This document shows positions 52,405-61,013 of a stretch of DNA of 64,000 bases, one piece after another. Each line of letters starts with the position of its first letter. The first letter of the stretch is position 1. The stretch lies in contig UQZO01000001.1 of the NCBI GenBank assembly GCA_900545545.1, positions 124,001-188,000 on the forward strand, given 5' to 3'. This DNA comes from an uncultured Subdoligranulum sp. (GTDB lineage: Bacteria > Bacillota > Clostridia > Oscillospirales > Ruminococcaceae). Both the position numbers and the translations under genes were made by a program. Below the pieces are notes generated by a model. The model had not been told where the DNA came from and made no database searches. It saw nothing but the letters and a program-made list of their open reading frames with translations.

Positions 52405-53214
52405 TTACAGCGCCTCCACAATGCCGCGCACCAGTTTCTGGAATACGGCGCCGCGCTGGTTGGCAATCTCGATCACTTCGTCACCGGAAAGCCGCTTGCC
52501 CGCCATACCGGCCGCCATGTTGGTGATCAGGCTGAGCCCCAGCACCGGCAGGCCGCAGTGGCTGGCGGCGATGGCCTCGGGCACGGTGCTCATGCCCACG
52601 GCGTCGGCACCCAGCGTGCGGAAAGCACGGATTTCAGCCGGGGTCTCAAAGCTGGGGCCCATATAGCCCAGGTAAACGCCCTTCTGCAAGACCAGGTTGT
52701 GCTCGGCCGCCACTTTCAGGGCAATCTCCTGCAGTTCCGGCGTGTATACGTGGGTCATATCGCAGAAGCGCGGTCCGATGCTGTCATCGTTGGCGCCGCG
52801 CAGCGGGTTGGCGCCCATAAAGTTGATGTGGTCGGTGATGAGCATGAAATCTCCCACGTTGAAATCCCAGTTCACACCGCCCGCGGCGTTGGTCAGCACC
52901 AGGGCGCGGCAGCCCAGGGCCTTGAACACCCGCACAGGCAGCGCAATGGCGCTCATGTCGTGGCCTTCGTAGTAGTGGAAACGTCCCTGCATGCACAGCA
53001 CGTTTTTACCGCCCAGTTTTCCGGCCACGAACCGTCCGGCGTGGCCCGGCGCGGTGGAAAGGGGAAAGCCCGGTACATCCCGGTAGGGGATAAAGATGGG
53101 ATTCTCGATCTCATCGGCAAGACCCCCCAGTCCGGAACCCAGCACCAGGGCCAGGTCGGGGGTAAAGGGCAGCTGCTCCCGCAGGTAGGCGGCAGCGGTA
53201 TCGACTTCTTTCAT
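52405..53214 (-). CDS. punA: Purine-nucleoside phosphorylase
   Basis: Phosphorolytic cleavage of guanosine/inosine in purine salvage. The 269-residue trimeric-type enzyme has LVLGSGLGGLADE (phosphate loop), the GRFHYYEGHDM segment with the catalytic His, LTNAAGGVN, DHINFMGANPL and the base-binding GPSFETPAEIR with Glu, and the VGMSTVPEAIAA signature. The frame extends to 53355, but ATG 53214 with aggaggttcc just upstream matches the family start. Single-gene unit. Confidence 0.95.
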   Translation of the reverse strand: MKEVDTAAAYLREQLPFTPDLALVLGSGLGGLADEIENPIFIPYRDVPGFPLSTAPGHAGRFVAGKLGGKNVLCMQGRFHYYEGHDMSAIALPVRVFKALGCRALVLTNAAGGVNWDFNVGDFMLITDHINFMGANPLRGANDDSIGPRFCDMTHVYTPELQEIALKVAAEHNLVLQKGVYLGYMGPSFETPAEIRAFRTLGADAVGMSTVPEAIAASHCGLPVLGLSLITNMAAGMAGKRLSGDEVIEIANQRGAVFQKLVRGIVEAL

Positions 53215-53241
53215 AAGGAACCTCCTGAATGATTTGCACTC

Positions 53242-53270
53242 ATTGTACCACCGGGACGCTTTGCGCGCAA
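53242..53270 (-). promoter_or_regulatory. punA promoter
   Basis: Minus strand TTGCGC (53270-53265), 17-base spacer, TACAAT (53247-53242) with an extended TGG, 28 bases before the start codon. Confidence 0.75.
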
Positions 53271-53328
53271 GGAATAATGCCGGGCCCGGGCACATAGGCA
53301 TACAAAAGGGAGAGAGGGGGAGCGCACG

Positions 53329-54639
53329 ATGACGAGACGCAAGGTGTACCTGCAAAATGCGATGCTGCTTACGGCTTCGGGCCTGGTGCTGCGCATGCTG
53401 GGCATGGGGTTCCGGGTGGTGCTCTCAGCTTATCTGGGCGGCGAGGGCATGGGCCTCTATCAGCTGATTCTCGCGGTGTACATGGTGTTTGTGTCGCTGG
53501 CCACCGCGGGTATGAACGTGGCGGCCACGCGGCTGGCGGCGCAGAGCCTGGCCCGGGGGCAGGGCATGGCGGCCACGCTGCGGGGGTTGTGCACCGCCGC
53601 GCTTGCCTTTGGTACGGTGGCCATGGTGGCGCAGGCGCTGCTGGCAGGGCCTGCGGCCCATTCTCTTCTGCACGATGCCCGGGCGGAAACCGCACTGCGG
53701 GTGCTGGCGCCCAGCCTTCCTTTTATGGCGGTGTCCGGGGCTTTGCGCGGCTGCTTTCTGGCGGCGCGCCGGGTCACCCCCAATGTTGTCACTCAGCTGA
53801 TCGAACAGCTGGTGCGCATGGCGGTAGCGGTGGCAGGGCTGCGGGTCATGGCACAGTGGGGGGCAGGGTACGGCTGTGCGGCGGTACTGTTGGGCAATAC
53901 GGTTTCGGAAGGCGTTTCCTGCTGCCTGATGCTTCTGTTTGCAGCCCGCACGCCGGAGTTTGCCCGCCACGGGCAGGAACCGCTGCATCCCTATACCCGG
54001 CGGGAGCTGTATGAAATCGTGCTGCCGGTGACCGGCAGCCGCCTGTTGGGCAGCGGTTTGCAGGCGGTGGAAAGCAGCCTGATTCCGCTCACTTTGTCCC
54101 TATACACCGGCAGCCGTGCCGTGGCCATGACACAGTACGGCAACTTCAAGGGAATGGCGCTGCCGCTGCTCTTTTTTCCGTTTTCGGTACTTTCGGCCTT
54201 GTCCGGGCTGCTGATGCCGGAGATCACTCGCGCCCATACCCGCGGCGACGGGGCGGGAAAGCGGCGCCTGATCGGCACCATGCTGAAACTCACCGGACTC
54301 TTTTCGCTGGCGGCGGGGGCCTGTTTTGTGGCCTTTGGCCCGCAGCTGGCGCAGATCGTCTATCGCGATACTGAGGTGGGGCGGTATGTACAGGTGCTGG
54401 GATTTGTGGCCCCCTTCATGTATCTGGAAAGCATGGTGGACGGCGTCCTCAAAGGATTGGGGGAGCAGCTGGCGACCTTCCGCTATTCGCTGGCGGATTC
54501 CCTTCTTCGCATTGCGGCCATCGCGGTATTGCTGCCCCGGTACGGGATCATGGCCTTTCTCGGCATCATGATCGTTTCCAACCTGTTTACCTTTACCCTC
54601 AACACCCGGCGGATGCTGAAAGTGGCTGCAAAAGCATAG
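53329..54639 (+). CDS. SpoVB/MurJ-like polysaccharide flippase (MOP superfamily)
   Basis: A 436-residue protein with about twelve membrane segments of the MVF/MOP flippase superfamily. Its start (KVYLQNAMLLTASGLVLRMLGMGFRVVLSAYLGGEGMGLYQL) is the typical SpoVB-type opening, and GNFKGMALPLLFFPFSVLSALSGLLMPEI is the SpoVB-type central stretch. These proteins move lipid-linked oligosaccharides across the membrane; SpoVB itself acts in spore cortex formation. It is shorter than most SpoVB proteins (around 500). ATG 53329 follows ggagagaggggg. Confidence 0.85.
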   Translation: MTRRKVYLQNAMLLTASGLVLRMLGMGFRVVLSAYLGGEGMGLYQLILAVYMVFVSLATAGMNVAATRLAAQSLARGQGMAATLRGLCTAALAFGTVAMVAQALLAGPAAHSLLHDARAETALRVLAPSLPFMAVSGALRGCFLAARRVTPNVVTQLIEQLVRMAVAVAGLRVMAQWGAGYGCAAVLLGNTVSEGVSCCLMLLFAARTPEFARHGQEPLHPYTRRELYEIVLPVTGSRLLGSGLQAVESSLIPLTLSLYTGSRAVAMTQYGNFKGMALPLLFFPFSVLSALSGLLMPEITRAHTRGDGAGKRRLIGTMLKLTGLFSLAAGACFVAFGPQLAQIVYRDTEVGRYVQVLGFVAPFMYLESMVDGVLKGLGEQLATFRYSLADSLLRIAAIAVLLPRYGIMAFLGIMIVSNLFTFTLNTRRMLKVAAKA

Positions 54640-54642
54640 AAA

Positions 54643-54672
54643 AACGCCCCGCTTTCCTGCGGGGCGTTCTGC
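54643..54672. terminator. Bidirectional terminator between the flippase and ABC exporter genes
   Basis: AACGCCCCGC (54643-54652), loop TTTCCT, GCGGGGCGTT (54659-54668). Short A run on the left serves the minus strand. Confidence 0.82.
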
Positions 54673-54678
54673 ATTTCA

Positions 54679-56454
54679 TTATAAGGTCTGTCCGCTCACA
54701 AGGCCATTCCAAAGGCGGTAGTAGATGCCTTTTTTGGCCAGCAATTCGGCGTGGCTGCCCTCTTCCTCAATGCCGTCCTTGCCCAGAACCAGAATGCGGT
54801 CGGCGTTCTGGATGGTGGTCAGGCGGTGGGCAATGGTCAGCGTGGTGCGGCCTTTGGCCAGTTTGTCCAGGCTCTGACCCACCAGAATCTCGCTCTCGTT
54901 GTCCAAGGCACTGGTGGCTTCGTCCAGCAGCAGAATGGGCGGGTTTTTCAAAAAGACCCGGGCGATGGCGATGCGCTGCTTCTGTCCGCCGCTGAGTTTG
55001 ACGCCGCGCTCGCCCACATAGGTGTCGTAGCCGTCTTTCAGCGCGCGCACAAAGCCGTCGGCACCGGCCAGCTTGGCGGCTTGCTCAATTTCCTCCCGGG
55101 TGGCGCCGGGCTTGCCGTAGGCGATGTTTTCCGCCACCGTGCCGCTGAACAGGTAGACATCCTGCTGCACCACACCGATGGCGTCCCGCAGGCTGTGCAG
55201 CGTTACGCTCCGTACATTCTGGCCGTCGATGAGAATTTCACCGCCGGTGACATCATAAAAGCGGGGGATCAGGTTGCACAGGGTGGTTTTGCCGCCGCCG
55301 GAAGGTCCCACCAGGGCCAGGCTTTCGCCGGGACGGATGCGCAGATTTACGTGGCGCAGCACCTGGTTGTGGTCGTCGGGGTATTCAAAGCTCACATCCT
55401 TGAATTCGATGCCGCCGTCCCGTACCACCAGCGGTTTGGCATCCGGCGCGTCGGCAATGGCCACCGGCGTATCCATGATCTCCAGAAAACGCTCGATGCC
55501 GGTCATGCCGCGCTGGAACTGCTCGGCAAATTCCACAATGCGGCGGATGGTGGCGATCAGGGTGGAAACATAGAGCACATAGGCCACCAGGTCACCGGCA
55601 TTGATGGCACCGTATACCAGCGCCAGACCACCGGCCAGAATCACCACCAGATACATCAGGCCGTCAAACAGGCGGGTGGAGGTGTTGAAAGCGGCCATGG
55701 CGTGGTAGGTCAGGGTTTTGATGTTCTCAAAAGCGCGGTTTCCCTCGGCAAATTTTTCCCGCTCCTGGTCTTCGGCGGCAAAGGCTTTCACCACGCGCTG
55801 GCCCAGCAGGCTGTCCTCGATGGTGGCGTTCAGTTCACCGATCTGGAAGCGCTGCTGCCGGAAGCGGGCCCGCAGTTTGAGATTCAGGTAAACCGAAACC
55901 ACGCCCATCAGCGGCACACAGGCAAAGACCACCAGCGTCAGTGGCACACTGGCCTGACACAGGATCACAAAAGAGGCCACGATCTTGATGGCGGCAATGA
56001 AAAATTCCTCGGGGCAGTGGTGGGCAAACTCGGTTACATCGAACAGGTCGTTGGTGATGCGGCCCATGATCTGCCCGACTTTGGTGTTGTTGTAGTAGGT
56101 GTGGTCCAGCCGCAGCAGATGATCGAAGGCATCCCGGCGCATATCGGTTTCGATGTGTACGCCCATGATGTGCCCGATGCCGGACATGAAGTAGCTGGCG
56201 GCACCGTCGATGATGCGCAGCACAAAGTAAAGCAGTGCCAGCTTCAGCACGGCCTGCACCGTCAGGGCAGCGGCCTGGCCGGAAGCGGCATTGGTCAGCA
56301 TGCCCATGATCTTGGGCAGCACAATATCGCACAGCGTGGTCAGGGCCGCGCAGAACAGATCAAAGAACAGGACGCCTTTGTATTTCAGCAGATAGGGCAA
56401 AAAGCGGCGCAGCAGTTCTCCGCTGCCGGTGTGCTTGGTTTGTTCCTGGGTCAT
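54679..56454 (-). CDS. ABC exporter, fused membrane and ATPase domains
   Basis: A 591-residue half-transporter of the type IV (MsbA-like/MDR) exporter class. The membrane domain has six segments (about 30-310), and the nucleotide-binding domain follows, with Walker A GPSGGGKTT, Q-loop VVQQDVYLFS, signature LSGGQKQR, Walker B ILLLDEATSALD and the H-loop AHRLTT. Only one half-transporter gene is present, so it probably forms a homodimer. Substrate unknown. Start ATG 56454 follows agagagga; it lies 79 bases downstream of the SGNH hydrolase gene with a hairpin between them. Confidence 0.94.
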   Translation of the reverse strand: MTQEQTKHTGSGELLRRFLPYLLKYKGVLFFDLFCAALTTLCDIVLPKIMGMLTNAASGQAAALTVQAVLKLALLYFVLRIIDGAASYFMSGIGHIMGVHIETDMRRDAFDHLLRLDHTYYNNTKVGQIMGRITNDLFDVTEFAHHCPEEFFIAAIKIVASFVILCQASVPLTLVVFACVPLMGVVSVYLNLKLRARFRQQRFQIGELNATIEDSLLGQRVVKAFAAEDQEREKFAEGNRAFENIKTLTYHAMAAFNTSTRLFDGLMYLVVILAGGLALVYGAINAGDLVAYVLYVSTLIATIRRIVEFAEQFQRGMTGIERFLEIMDTPVAIADAPDAKPLVVRDGGIEFKDVSFEYPDDHNQVLRHVNLRIRPGESLALVGPSGGGKTTLCNLIPRFYDVTGGEILIDGQNVRSVTLHSLRDAIGVVQQDVYLFSGTVAENIAYGKPGATREEIEQAAKLAGADGFVRALKDGYDTYVGERGVKLSGGQKQRIAIARVFLKNPPILLLDEATSALDNESEILVGQSLDKLAKGRTTLTIAHRLTTIQNADRILVLGKDGIEEEGSHAELLAKKGIYYRLWNGLVSGQTL

Positions 56455-56495
56455 ACGGGAAAATCCTCTCTTTTTTTGATGTAACATAGAAGGAC

Positions 56496-56513
56496 CGCTC
56501 CCGCAGGGGAGCG
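56496..56513 (-). terminator. Hairpin between the ABC exporter and SGNH hydrolase genes
   Basis: Stem CGCTCCC (56496-56502) / GGGAGCG (56507-56513). On the minus strand only a weak T-rich run follows (GTCCTTCTATG). This lies upstream of the exporter, because transcription runs from the hydrolase gene toward it, so the site is at best a partial terminator. Confidence 0.4.
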
Positions 56514-56533
56514 ATCTGGAAAAGATGAAAGGT

Positions 56534-58378
56534 TTATTCGGTTACAGCGGGTTCATCTGGCATTTCCGTAGCCTGTAAGTCTACGGTGGATTCAAGGGCT
56601 GGGCCGCCATCGGCAGCGCTGCCTTCGGAACTGGTGTTGTCGCTGGGGACAGGGGTAGGCTCCGGTTCCGGTGTGTTTTCGGGGGGTGGTGTGGTTTCAG
56701 GCGGCAATGTTTCAATAGGCGGTTCTGTGTAACCAGGTTCAGGCGAGGGGATGGGCGCCGGGGTGGCGGGGGCAGCCTGCAGCAGTGTGCCGCAGCGGCT
56801 GCAGATGACACTGCCGTCGCTCTGGACTACGCCCTCATGGCCCAACGCCGGGGTGCGGGTCTGGGTAGTGGTGGCGCCGCAGGCGCATTCCAGCACGATC
56901 ACTTCGTCACTGGTGCAGGTGGCAGGGGTATCACTGATGACGACGGTGTAATTGTGCGTGTGTGCAATGGCTTCGCTCTTGGTCTCTCCGCACCGGCGGC
57001 AGGTGTAAACCATCTCGTTGCCCTTCTGTTCGCCGCCGTTCCAGTCGTGGCCCAGGGCGGAAATATCCTTTTCGATGATTTCACCGCAGATGGTGCACTT
57101 GTATTTCGCGCTGCCGTCGGTCAGGCAGGTGGCGGCCACTTCGGTGCCTTCGATCAGGGCGTAGTTATGCTCGTGCGCATCGGCCTTGAAGTGTGCCGTC
57201 AGTACCACGCCGCCGGCGTTGGCGTCGGTGGGCATGGTGAACTGGATGGTCGCACTGCTGTAGCTGCCGCCGGTGCTGGCGGTCCAGCCGGCAAACACAA
57301 AGCCTTCATCCGGCACGGCGGTCACGGCGCTGGCGGTGCCGCCCTTTTTGACCATCTGGCTGGTGGAACCCGAGAGTTTGCCGCCGTTGGTGGCTACAAA
57401 TTCCAGCGGAACTTTTGCACCGCGCACGGCGATGGGATCTTCGCTGATCAGGTTGGCCGGTACACCGTCCGGGGTGGGGATGGTGCCCAGCGGCTGCGGG
57501 CGGCGATCCTCCGTCACATAGGCATGGGTACGCACATAGTTGAAGTAGGCCGTTACTGCGATTTTGGAAAGGTGCACGCCGTCCGAAAGGGTGTAATCGG
57601 TCTTGGCCCAGCCGGTGTTGCTGTCGCGCAGCACCTCGGCGCTATTCAGGAATTTGAAGCCGTTTTCCTCGCACATGGATACCAGCGCAGCGTTGTAGGC
57701 ATCCACCTGGGTCATGGTCAGGTTGGTGTTTTCCCGCTGCTTGTCCAGCGGCGGGATGGCGCTGACGATGATATCACAGTAGGGCCAGGCTTTCTGGATG
57801 GCCTGCAATCCCTTTAAGTAGGTAGAGATGAAGTTGGTGGCATCGGTGGAGGAACCGCTGAGGTTGTTGGTGCCGTAGCAGATAATGATGCGTTTGGGTT
57901 TGAGCATGGCCACCGCTTCCGGCACGGTGTACATGGTGGAAGAACCCTTGAATTTTTCGCACTTCAGTGTGGTGATGGCGCCGGCGCCCATGCTGACCAC
58001 ACCGATGTTGTTGTTCAGGGTGGTGAAAGCTTGCCCGGTTTCATCCGCATACATTAAATAGCGTGCCGTGTTGGAATCTCCGATAAAAAGCGTTTCATCC
58101 ACGTAGCTGCGCCCGGCATCCTCCGTCTGGGGCAGCACGGTCCCCACAGCGGCGGTCTGTACGGCCAGGTCGGCGGCGTGGGGGATTTCCGTAGCTGCCG
58201 GTGTTTCGGGGGTGGCGTTTTCCGCGGTTTCCGCTGTGGCGGGGCGTGGTGTATCATCGGTGTTGGCTCCGCCCAGGGCAATGGCAAGGATGCAGAACAA
58301 CAGAACCAGCACGGCGATACCTCCGGCGGCCAGCAGCGTTGCCCGGCGGTTCAACGGGGGAAGGGAAGGCATTTTCAT
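56534..58378 (-). CDS. Secreted SGNH/GDSL hydrolase with repeat and Pro-rich tail
   Basis: A 614-residue membrane-anchored or secreted protein. One N-terminal membrane segment (about 14-36) is followed by a Thr/Pro/Ala-rich linker. The SGNH hydrolase domain comes next (block I FIGDSNTARY near 97, the CYGTNNLSG block and catalytic SDGVHLS near 255). Then comes an InlB-type beta repeat (GGKLSGSTSQMVKKGGTA to GYV-like GFVFAGWTAS). The tail has several Cys-pair repeats (CTICGE, CRRCGE, CSRCG) alternating with HDW/HNY phrases and ends in a Pro/Glu/Thr-rich stretch. It probably acts on envelope or glycan esters. ATG 58378 follows cgaggagtg. Confidence 0.85.
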   Translation of the reverse strand: MKMPSLPPLNRRATLLAAGGIAVLVLLFCILAIALGGANTDDTPRPATAETAENATPETPAATEIPHAADLAVQTAAVGTVLPQTEDAGRSYVDETLFIGDSNTARYLMYADETGQAFTTLNNNIGVVSMGAGAITTLKCEKFKGSSTMYTVPEAVAMLKPKRIIICYGTNNLSGSSTDATNFISTYLKGLQAIQKAWPYCDIIVSAIPPLDKQRENTNLTMTQVDAYNAALVSMCEENGFKFLNSAEVLRDSNTGWAKTDYTLSDGVHLSKIAVTAYFNYVRTHAYVTEDRRPQPLGTIPTPDGVPANLISEDPIAVRGAKVPLEFVATNGGKLSGSTSQMVKKGGTASAVTAVPDEGFVFAGWTASTGGSYSSATIQFTMPTDANAGGVVLTAHFKADAHEHNYALIEGTEVAATCLTDGSAKYKCTICGEIIEKDISALGHDWNGGEQKGNEMVYTCRRCGETKSEAIAHTHNYTVVISDTPATCTSDEVIVLECACGATTTQTRTPALGHEGVVQSDGSVICSRCGTLLQAAPATPAPIPSPEPGYTEPPIETLPPETTPPPENTPEPEPTPVPSDNTSSEGSAADGGPALESTVDLQATEMPDEPAVTE

Positions 58379-58412
58379 CGAGAAACACTCCTCGCAAAAC
58401 CAAGATAACCTC

Positions 58413-58441
58413 ATCATACACCATTTACAAAGGGCGTGCAA
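58413..58441 (-). promoter_or_regulatory. Promoter of the SGNH hydrolase gene
   Basis: Minus strand TTGCAC (58441-58436), 17-base spacer, TATGAT (58418-58413), 34 bases before ATG 58378. Confidence 0.78.
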
Positions 58442-58522
58442 ATACAAAAGGCAGAAAAAAGACGCCCCGATTCATATTTTTACAACTTTACACAAGGATT
58501 TGCGTTTTTTTGTAGGGACCCC

Positions 58523-58551
58523 TTGACATTTTTACTGGAATGCGGTAGACT
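58523..58551 (+). promoter_or_regulatory. tRNA-Ala promoter
   Basis: TTGACA (58523-58528), 17-base spacer, TAGACT (58546-58551), 19 bases before the tRNA. Confidence 0.85.
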
Positions 58552-58570
58552 AACTAAGTCAGCCGAATAT

Positions 58571-58646
58571 GGGCCTGTAGCTCAGTTGGGAGAGCGTTCG
58601 GTTCGCATCCGAGAGGTCAAGGGTTCGAATCCCTCCAGGTCCACCA
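58571..58646 (+). tRNA. tRNA-Ala (anticodon CGC)
   Basis: Acceptor arms GGGCCTG/CAGGTCC (one G-T pair), D-arm AGCTCAGTTGGGAGAGC, anticodon stem TTCGG/CCGAG around TTCGCAT (anticodon CGC, reading GCG) and T-arm GGGTTCGAATCCC. CCA encoded (58644-58646). Confidence 0.96.
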
Positions 58647-58654
58647 GATAGTAA

Positions 58655-58690
58655 AGATCCCCACCGCATATGCGGTGGGGATCTTTTTTG
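58655..58690 (+). terminator. Terminator of tRNA-Ala
   Basis: Perfect stem AGATCCCCACCGCA / TGCGGTGGGGATCT separated by a central TA, with TTTTTT following. Confidence 0.94.
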
Positions 58691-58732
58691 CGTGCTGCGG
58701 CTGTGCGTTTCACCAAAATTTCGCAAAAAACG

Positions 58733-58761
58733 TTCACATTTTGCACTTTGTGTGCTATAAT
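58733..58761 (+). promoter_or_regulatory. Promoter of the Spo0A-like operon
   Basis: TTCACA (58733-58738), 17-base spacer, TATAAT (58756-58761). It gives a leader of about 155 bases before the first confident start codon (58923); no other feature was recognised in that leader. Confidence 0.75.
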
Positions 58762-58922
58762 TTACAAAAGCAAACGTTTCTTGCGCTGCGCGTAGGAAAA
58801 CGTAGGCTCTTTGTGGATTGATTCCTTTGCCGGATTGCCCTATAGTACCTTTTAAAGGTGCGCTGTACCGCGGAAGCGCGCCTGTTATTCAGGTTTCATA
58901 CGTAGGAGAGGATGAAGGAGTC

Positions 58923-59204
58923 ATGGAACAAGCGGGGCAGGAATATCTTGCCGTATATCGACGGGATTTTTCGGAACTGGAAGGCCTGCAAAAAGCGGAA
59001 CAGGTGACCTATGCGTTGCAGCGCGTCAAAAATGCGTTGTGTTTTCACGCAAAAAGGCGCACGTCTGCGCAGGAGTTCTCCTGCAGCCTTCAAGGTCTGG
59101 ATGAGGCATTTGCCGGGCGCCTGCTGTGTTATATGTACGAAAATGCTGTGGCACCGGAACAGGTCCCGGACATTTTGCGGGATCTTTGCGGCACCGCGGT
59201 GTAA
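58923..59204 (+). CDS. Small protein of unknown function, first gene of the Spo0A-like operon
   Basis: A 93-residue mostly helical protein, not recognised. It contains FSELEGLQKAEQVTYALQRVKNAL and DEAFAGRLLCYMYENAV. The frame is open to a TTG at 58818, giving 128 residues, but that start has no ribosome site; ATG 58923 has gaaggag close ahead (short spacing) and gagagga further upstream. It ends 59 bases before the Spo0A-like gene on the same strand and probably shares its transcript. Low confidence in the exact start. Confidence 0.6.
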   Translation: MEQAGQEYLAVYRRDFSELEGLQKAEQVTYALQRVKNALCFHAKRRTSAQEFSCSLQGLDEAFAGRLLCYMYENAVAPEQVPDILRDLCGTAV

Positions 59205-59263
59205 ACGCTATGCAAGGAACGTTGAAAAGGGAACATTCGGTTCCGGAGAGAGGGCGAACACCG

Positions 59264-60019
59264 ATGCAGCCAATGAAACGTATGCCGTCGGTGGCAGCTG
59301 CCTTCGTGATCGGCGCCCGGATGGAACGGGATTGTATCCGCCTGTATGCACAGACCCACCCTGAGGTCCATGCAGCGGCCATCTTATCCGGCGGGCGGGA
59401 ACTTCTGCAGCAGCTGCGCTGCGGGCTAAACCCCAGGGTACTGGTGCTGGACGTCCTGCTGGCGGATATGGGGATTCTTTCTTTGATCGAGGAGATCCAC
59501 GCACTGCATCTTGACCCGGAACCGGTGATCCTGCTGACGGTACCCGTTCCGGAGCAGACGGCCGCACGCCGTGCCATGCAGGCGTTTGGAGACTGTCAGG
59601 TTCTTCTGAAACCTTACCGCCTGAAAGAGCTGTTCGATCAGATCTACTTGCTGGGCGCCGGAACGGACCAGTATCGCCTGTACCGTGCGCGGGGATATTG
59701 CCGCGGCTGGCTGCAGGAGATGCGGGCCGACCCGGCGATGAGCGGCTGCGATTATCTGGAACAGATGCTGCTGTATGCTTTCTCTGCCGACCGGCCGCTG
59801 ACGATTGCGGCGTTATATCAGCTGGTTGCGAGGGATTGCAATACGCAGGAGGCCGGTGTTGCGGCGGCGGTAATGCGGCTTTCCCGCAAGATGCAGCAGC
59901 AGGCAACACCGTTATATCGGGATCTGTGCCGGCGTTGCGGATTGCCGGAAGATGCCGTGCTGCCGAACGGTAAACTGGTCAAAGGAATGCTGGAACTGCT
60001 GCGGCAGCAGATTGTGTGA
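59264..60019 (+). CDS. Divergent Spo0A-like response regulator
   Basis: A 251-residue protein that aligns by eye with Spo0A along its whole length. The receiver half has the phospho-acceptor position (Asp63 in VLVLDVLLAD) and the Lys (Lys116 in VLLKPYRLKEL), but the two acidic residues expected near the N terminus are replaced by IGAR (16-19). The C-terminal half follows the Spo0A pattern: YLEQMLLYAF, then LYQLVARDCNTQEAGVAAAVMR (compare the Spo0A DIAKKYNTTASRVERAIRH) and a closing LPNGKLVKGMLELLR. ATG 59264 is chosen for the gagagagg ahead of it. Followed after 30 bases by an HATPase protein. Function, DNA target and phosphorylation are unknown. Confidence 0.75.
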   Translation: MQPMKRMPSVAAAFVIGARMERDCIRLYAQTHPEVHAAAILSGGRELLQQLRCGLNPRVLVLDVLLADMGILSLIEEIHALHLDPEPVILLTVPVPEQTAARRAMQAFGDCQVLLKPYRLKELFDQIYLLGAGTDQYRLYRARGYCRGWLQEMRADPAMSGCDYLEQMLLYAFSADRPLTIAALYQLVARDCNTQEAGVAAAVMRLSRKMQQQATPLYRDLCRRCGLPEDAVLPNGKLVKGMLELLRQQIV

Positions 60020-60049
60020 CGGGACCCGGCAGGGGAAAGGGGAGATTCC

Positions 60050-60856
60050 ATGCAGGCAAATGAACGGGAACTTGCTATGGCGCTGCGCGGCGGTGTGCGC
60101 GGAAGGTTTCGCCATTCCTTTCACTTGCTGGAGAATGCGCTTGAGGTACTGGATGATCAGATGGCACATTGCGTCACACCGACAGAATATGAAACGCTGC
60201 GCCCTTTACTGGCGCAGATTACCGAGCAGCTGGCAGCTTTGCAGCGGCTGGGCGAGCATGCCGCCGATGCTGCCATTGCGCCGGTGCTCCATCAGGCCTG
60301 TGCACCGCGGCCGATGGAACTGCTGGGCCAATTGCGGGAACTGAGCTCGCTGCTCAACGAGATTTTGCTGCAGGAACAGGTGCGGGCTGCCGTGCAGATG
60401 CGGGTGGCCGAAGGAACGCAGGTGTTGCTGACCATGGGGGACGACACCCTGCTCAACGGCCTGCTGGCCAATCTCGTTTCCAACTCCCTGGCGGCCGGTC
60501 AGCCGGTGCAGATCACCCTGGCGTGCGCGCCGGGGCTGTTTTGCTATCAGGATGACGGTCCGGGCCTGCCGCCGGACGCCAGGGCACTTTTGCAGGAAGG
60601 CCGCTGGAGCGACCGTCTGCTGGAGCAGGGCGGGCTGGGTCTGCCGCTGATCCACGCCTATGCGTCCGCTATGGGATGGACCCTGACTGTGGAGGACGGG
60701 CCGGGCACCCGGCTGCGGTTTGCACTGCCGCCCTGCGCGATGGACCTGGGCGGCATGCTGCTGGAATCTGAGGCAGACCCGTCTGCCGCTCGCGAACGTC
60801 GCCGCCGGTATCTGCAATGCGAACTGCATCCGGTTCTTGCCGATAAGCCGGAATGA
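60050..60856 (+). CDS. Cytoplasmic histidine-kinase-like ATPase
   Basis: A 268-residue soluble protein with an HATPase fold: N box LLANLVSNSLAAG (about 140-152), G1 DDGPGLPP and G2 GGLGLPLI, followed by a short tail. The N-terminal half is helical, with a possible phospho-acceptor His22 (RFRHSFHLLENALEVL), resembling the dimerisation helices of kinases or of Spo0B rather than a standard HELRTPL box. No sensor or membrane segment is present. It follows the Spo0A-like gene by 30 bases and could be its kinase or phosphotransferase partner. ATG 60050 follows gggaaagggga. Confidence 0.78.
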   Translation: MQANERELAMALRGGVRGRFRHSFHLLENALEVLDDQMAHCVTPTEYETLRPLLAQITEQLAALQRLGEHAADAAIAPVLHQACAPRPMELLGQLRELSSLLNEILLQEQVRAAVQMRVAEGTQVLLTMGDDTLLNGLLANLVSNSLAAGQPVQITLACAPGLFCYQDDGPGLPPDARALLQEGRWSDRLLEQGGLGLPLIHAYASAMGWTLTVEDGPGTRLRFALPPCAMDLGGMLLESEADPSAARERRRRYLQCELHPVLADKPE

Positions 60857-60868
60857 AAGCCTTTTCGG

Positions 60869-60899
60869 GCACCACCTGACAGGTGGTGCTCTTTTTTTT
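60869..60899 (+). terminator. Terminator of the Spo0A-like operon
   Basis: Perfect 9-bp stem GCACCACCT/AGGTGGTGC with a GAC loop, followed by TCTTTTTTTT. Confidence 0.93.
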
Positions 60900-60908
60900 C
60901 TGCGACGC

Positions 60909-60937
60909 TTTACTTTACTGCGGACTTATTGTAAAAT
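60909..60937 (+). promoter_or_regulatory. pyrH-frr-cdsA promoter
   Basis: TTTACT (60909-60914), 17-base spacer, TAAAAT (60932-60937). The leader contains a hairpin TGTGCC-5-GGCACA (60962-60978) of unknown meaning. Confidence 0.65.
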
Positions 60938-61013
60938 ACTATACAAATAAGAATGGTTTATTGTGCCCATTCGGCACACAGAACCGCAGAAAACAACAGG
61001 TGGTGTTATTTTT

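Noticed and set aside
60962..60978. Hairpin TGTGCC-CATTC-GGCACA in the pyrH leader as a pyrimidine attenuator
   Set aside because: Short stem, no T run and no alternative pairing seen; recorded only within the promoter entry.
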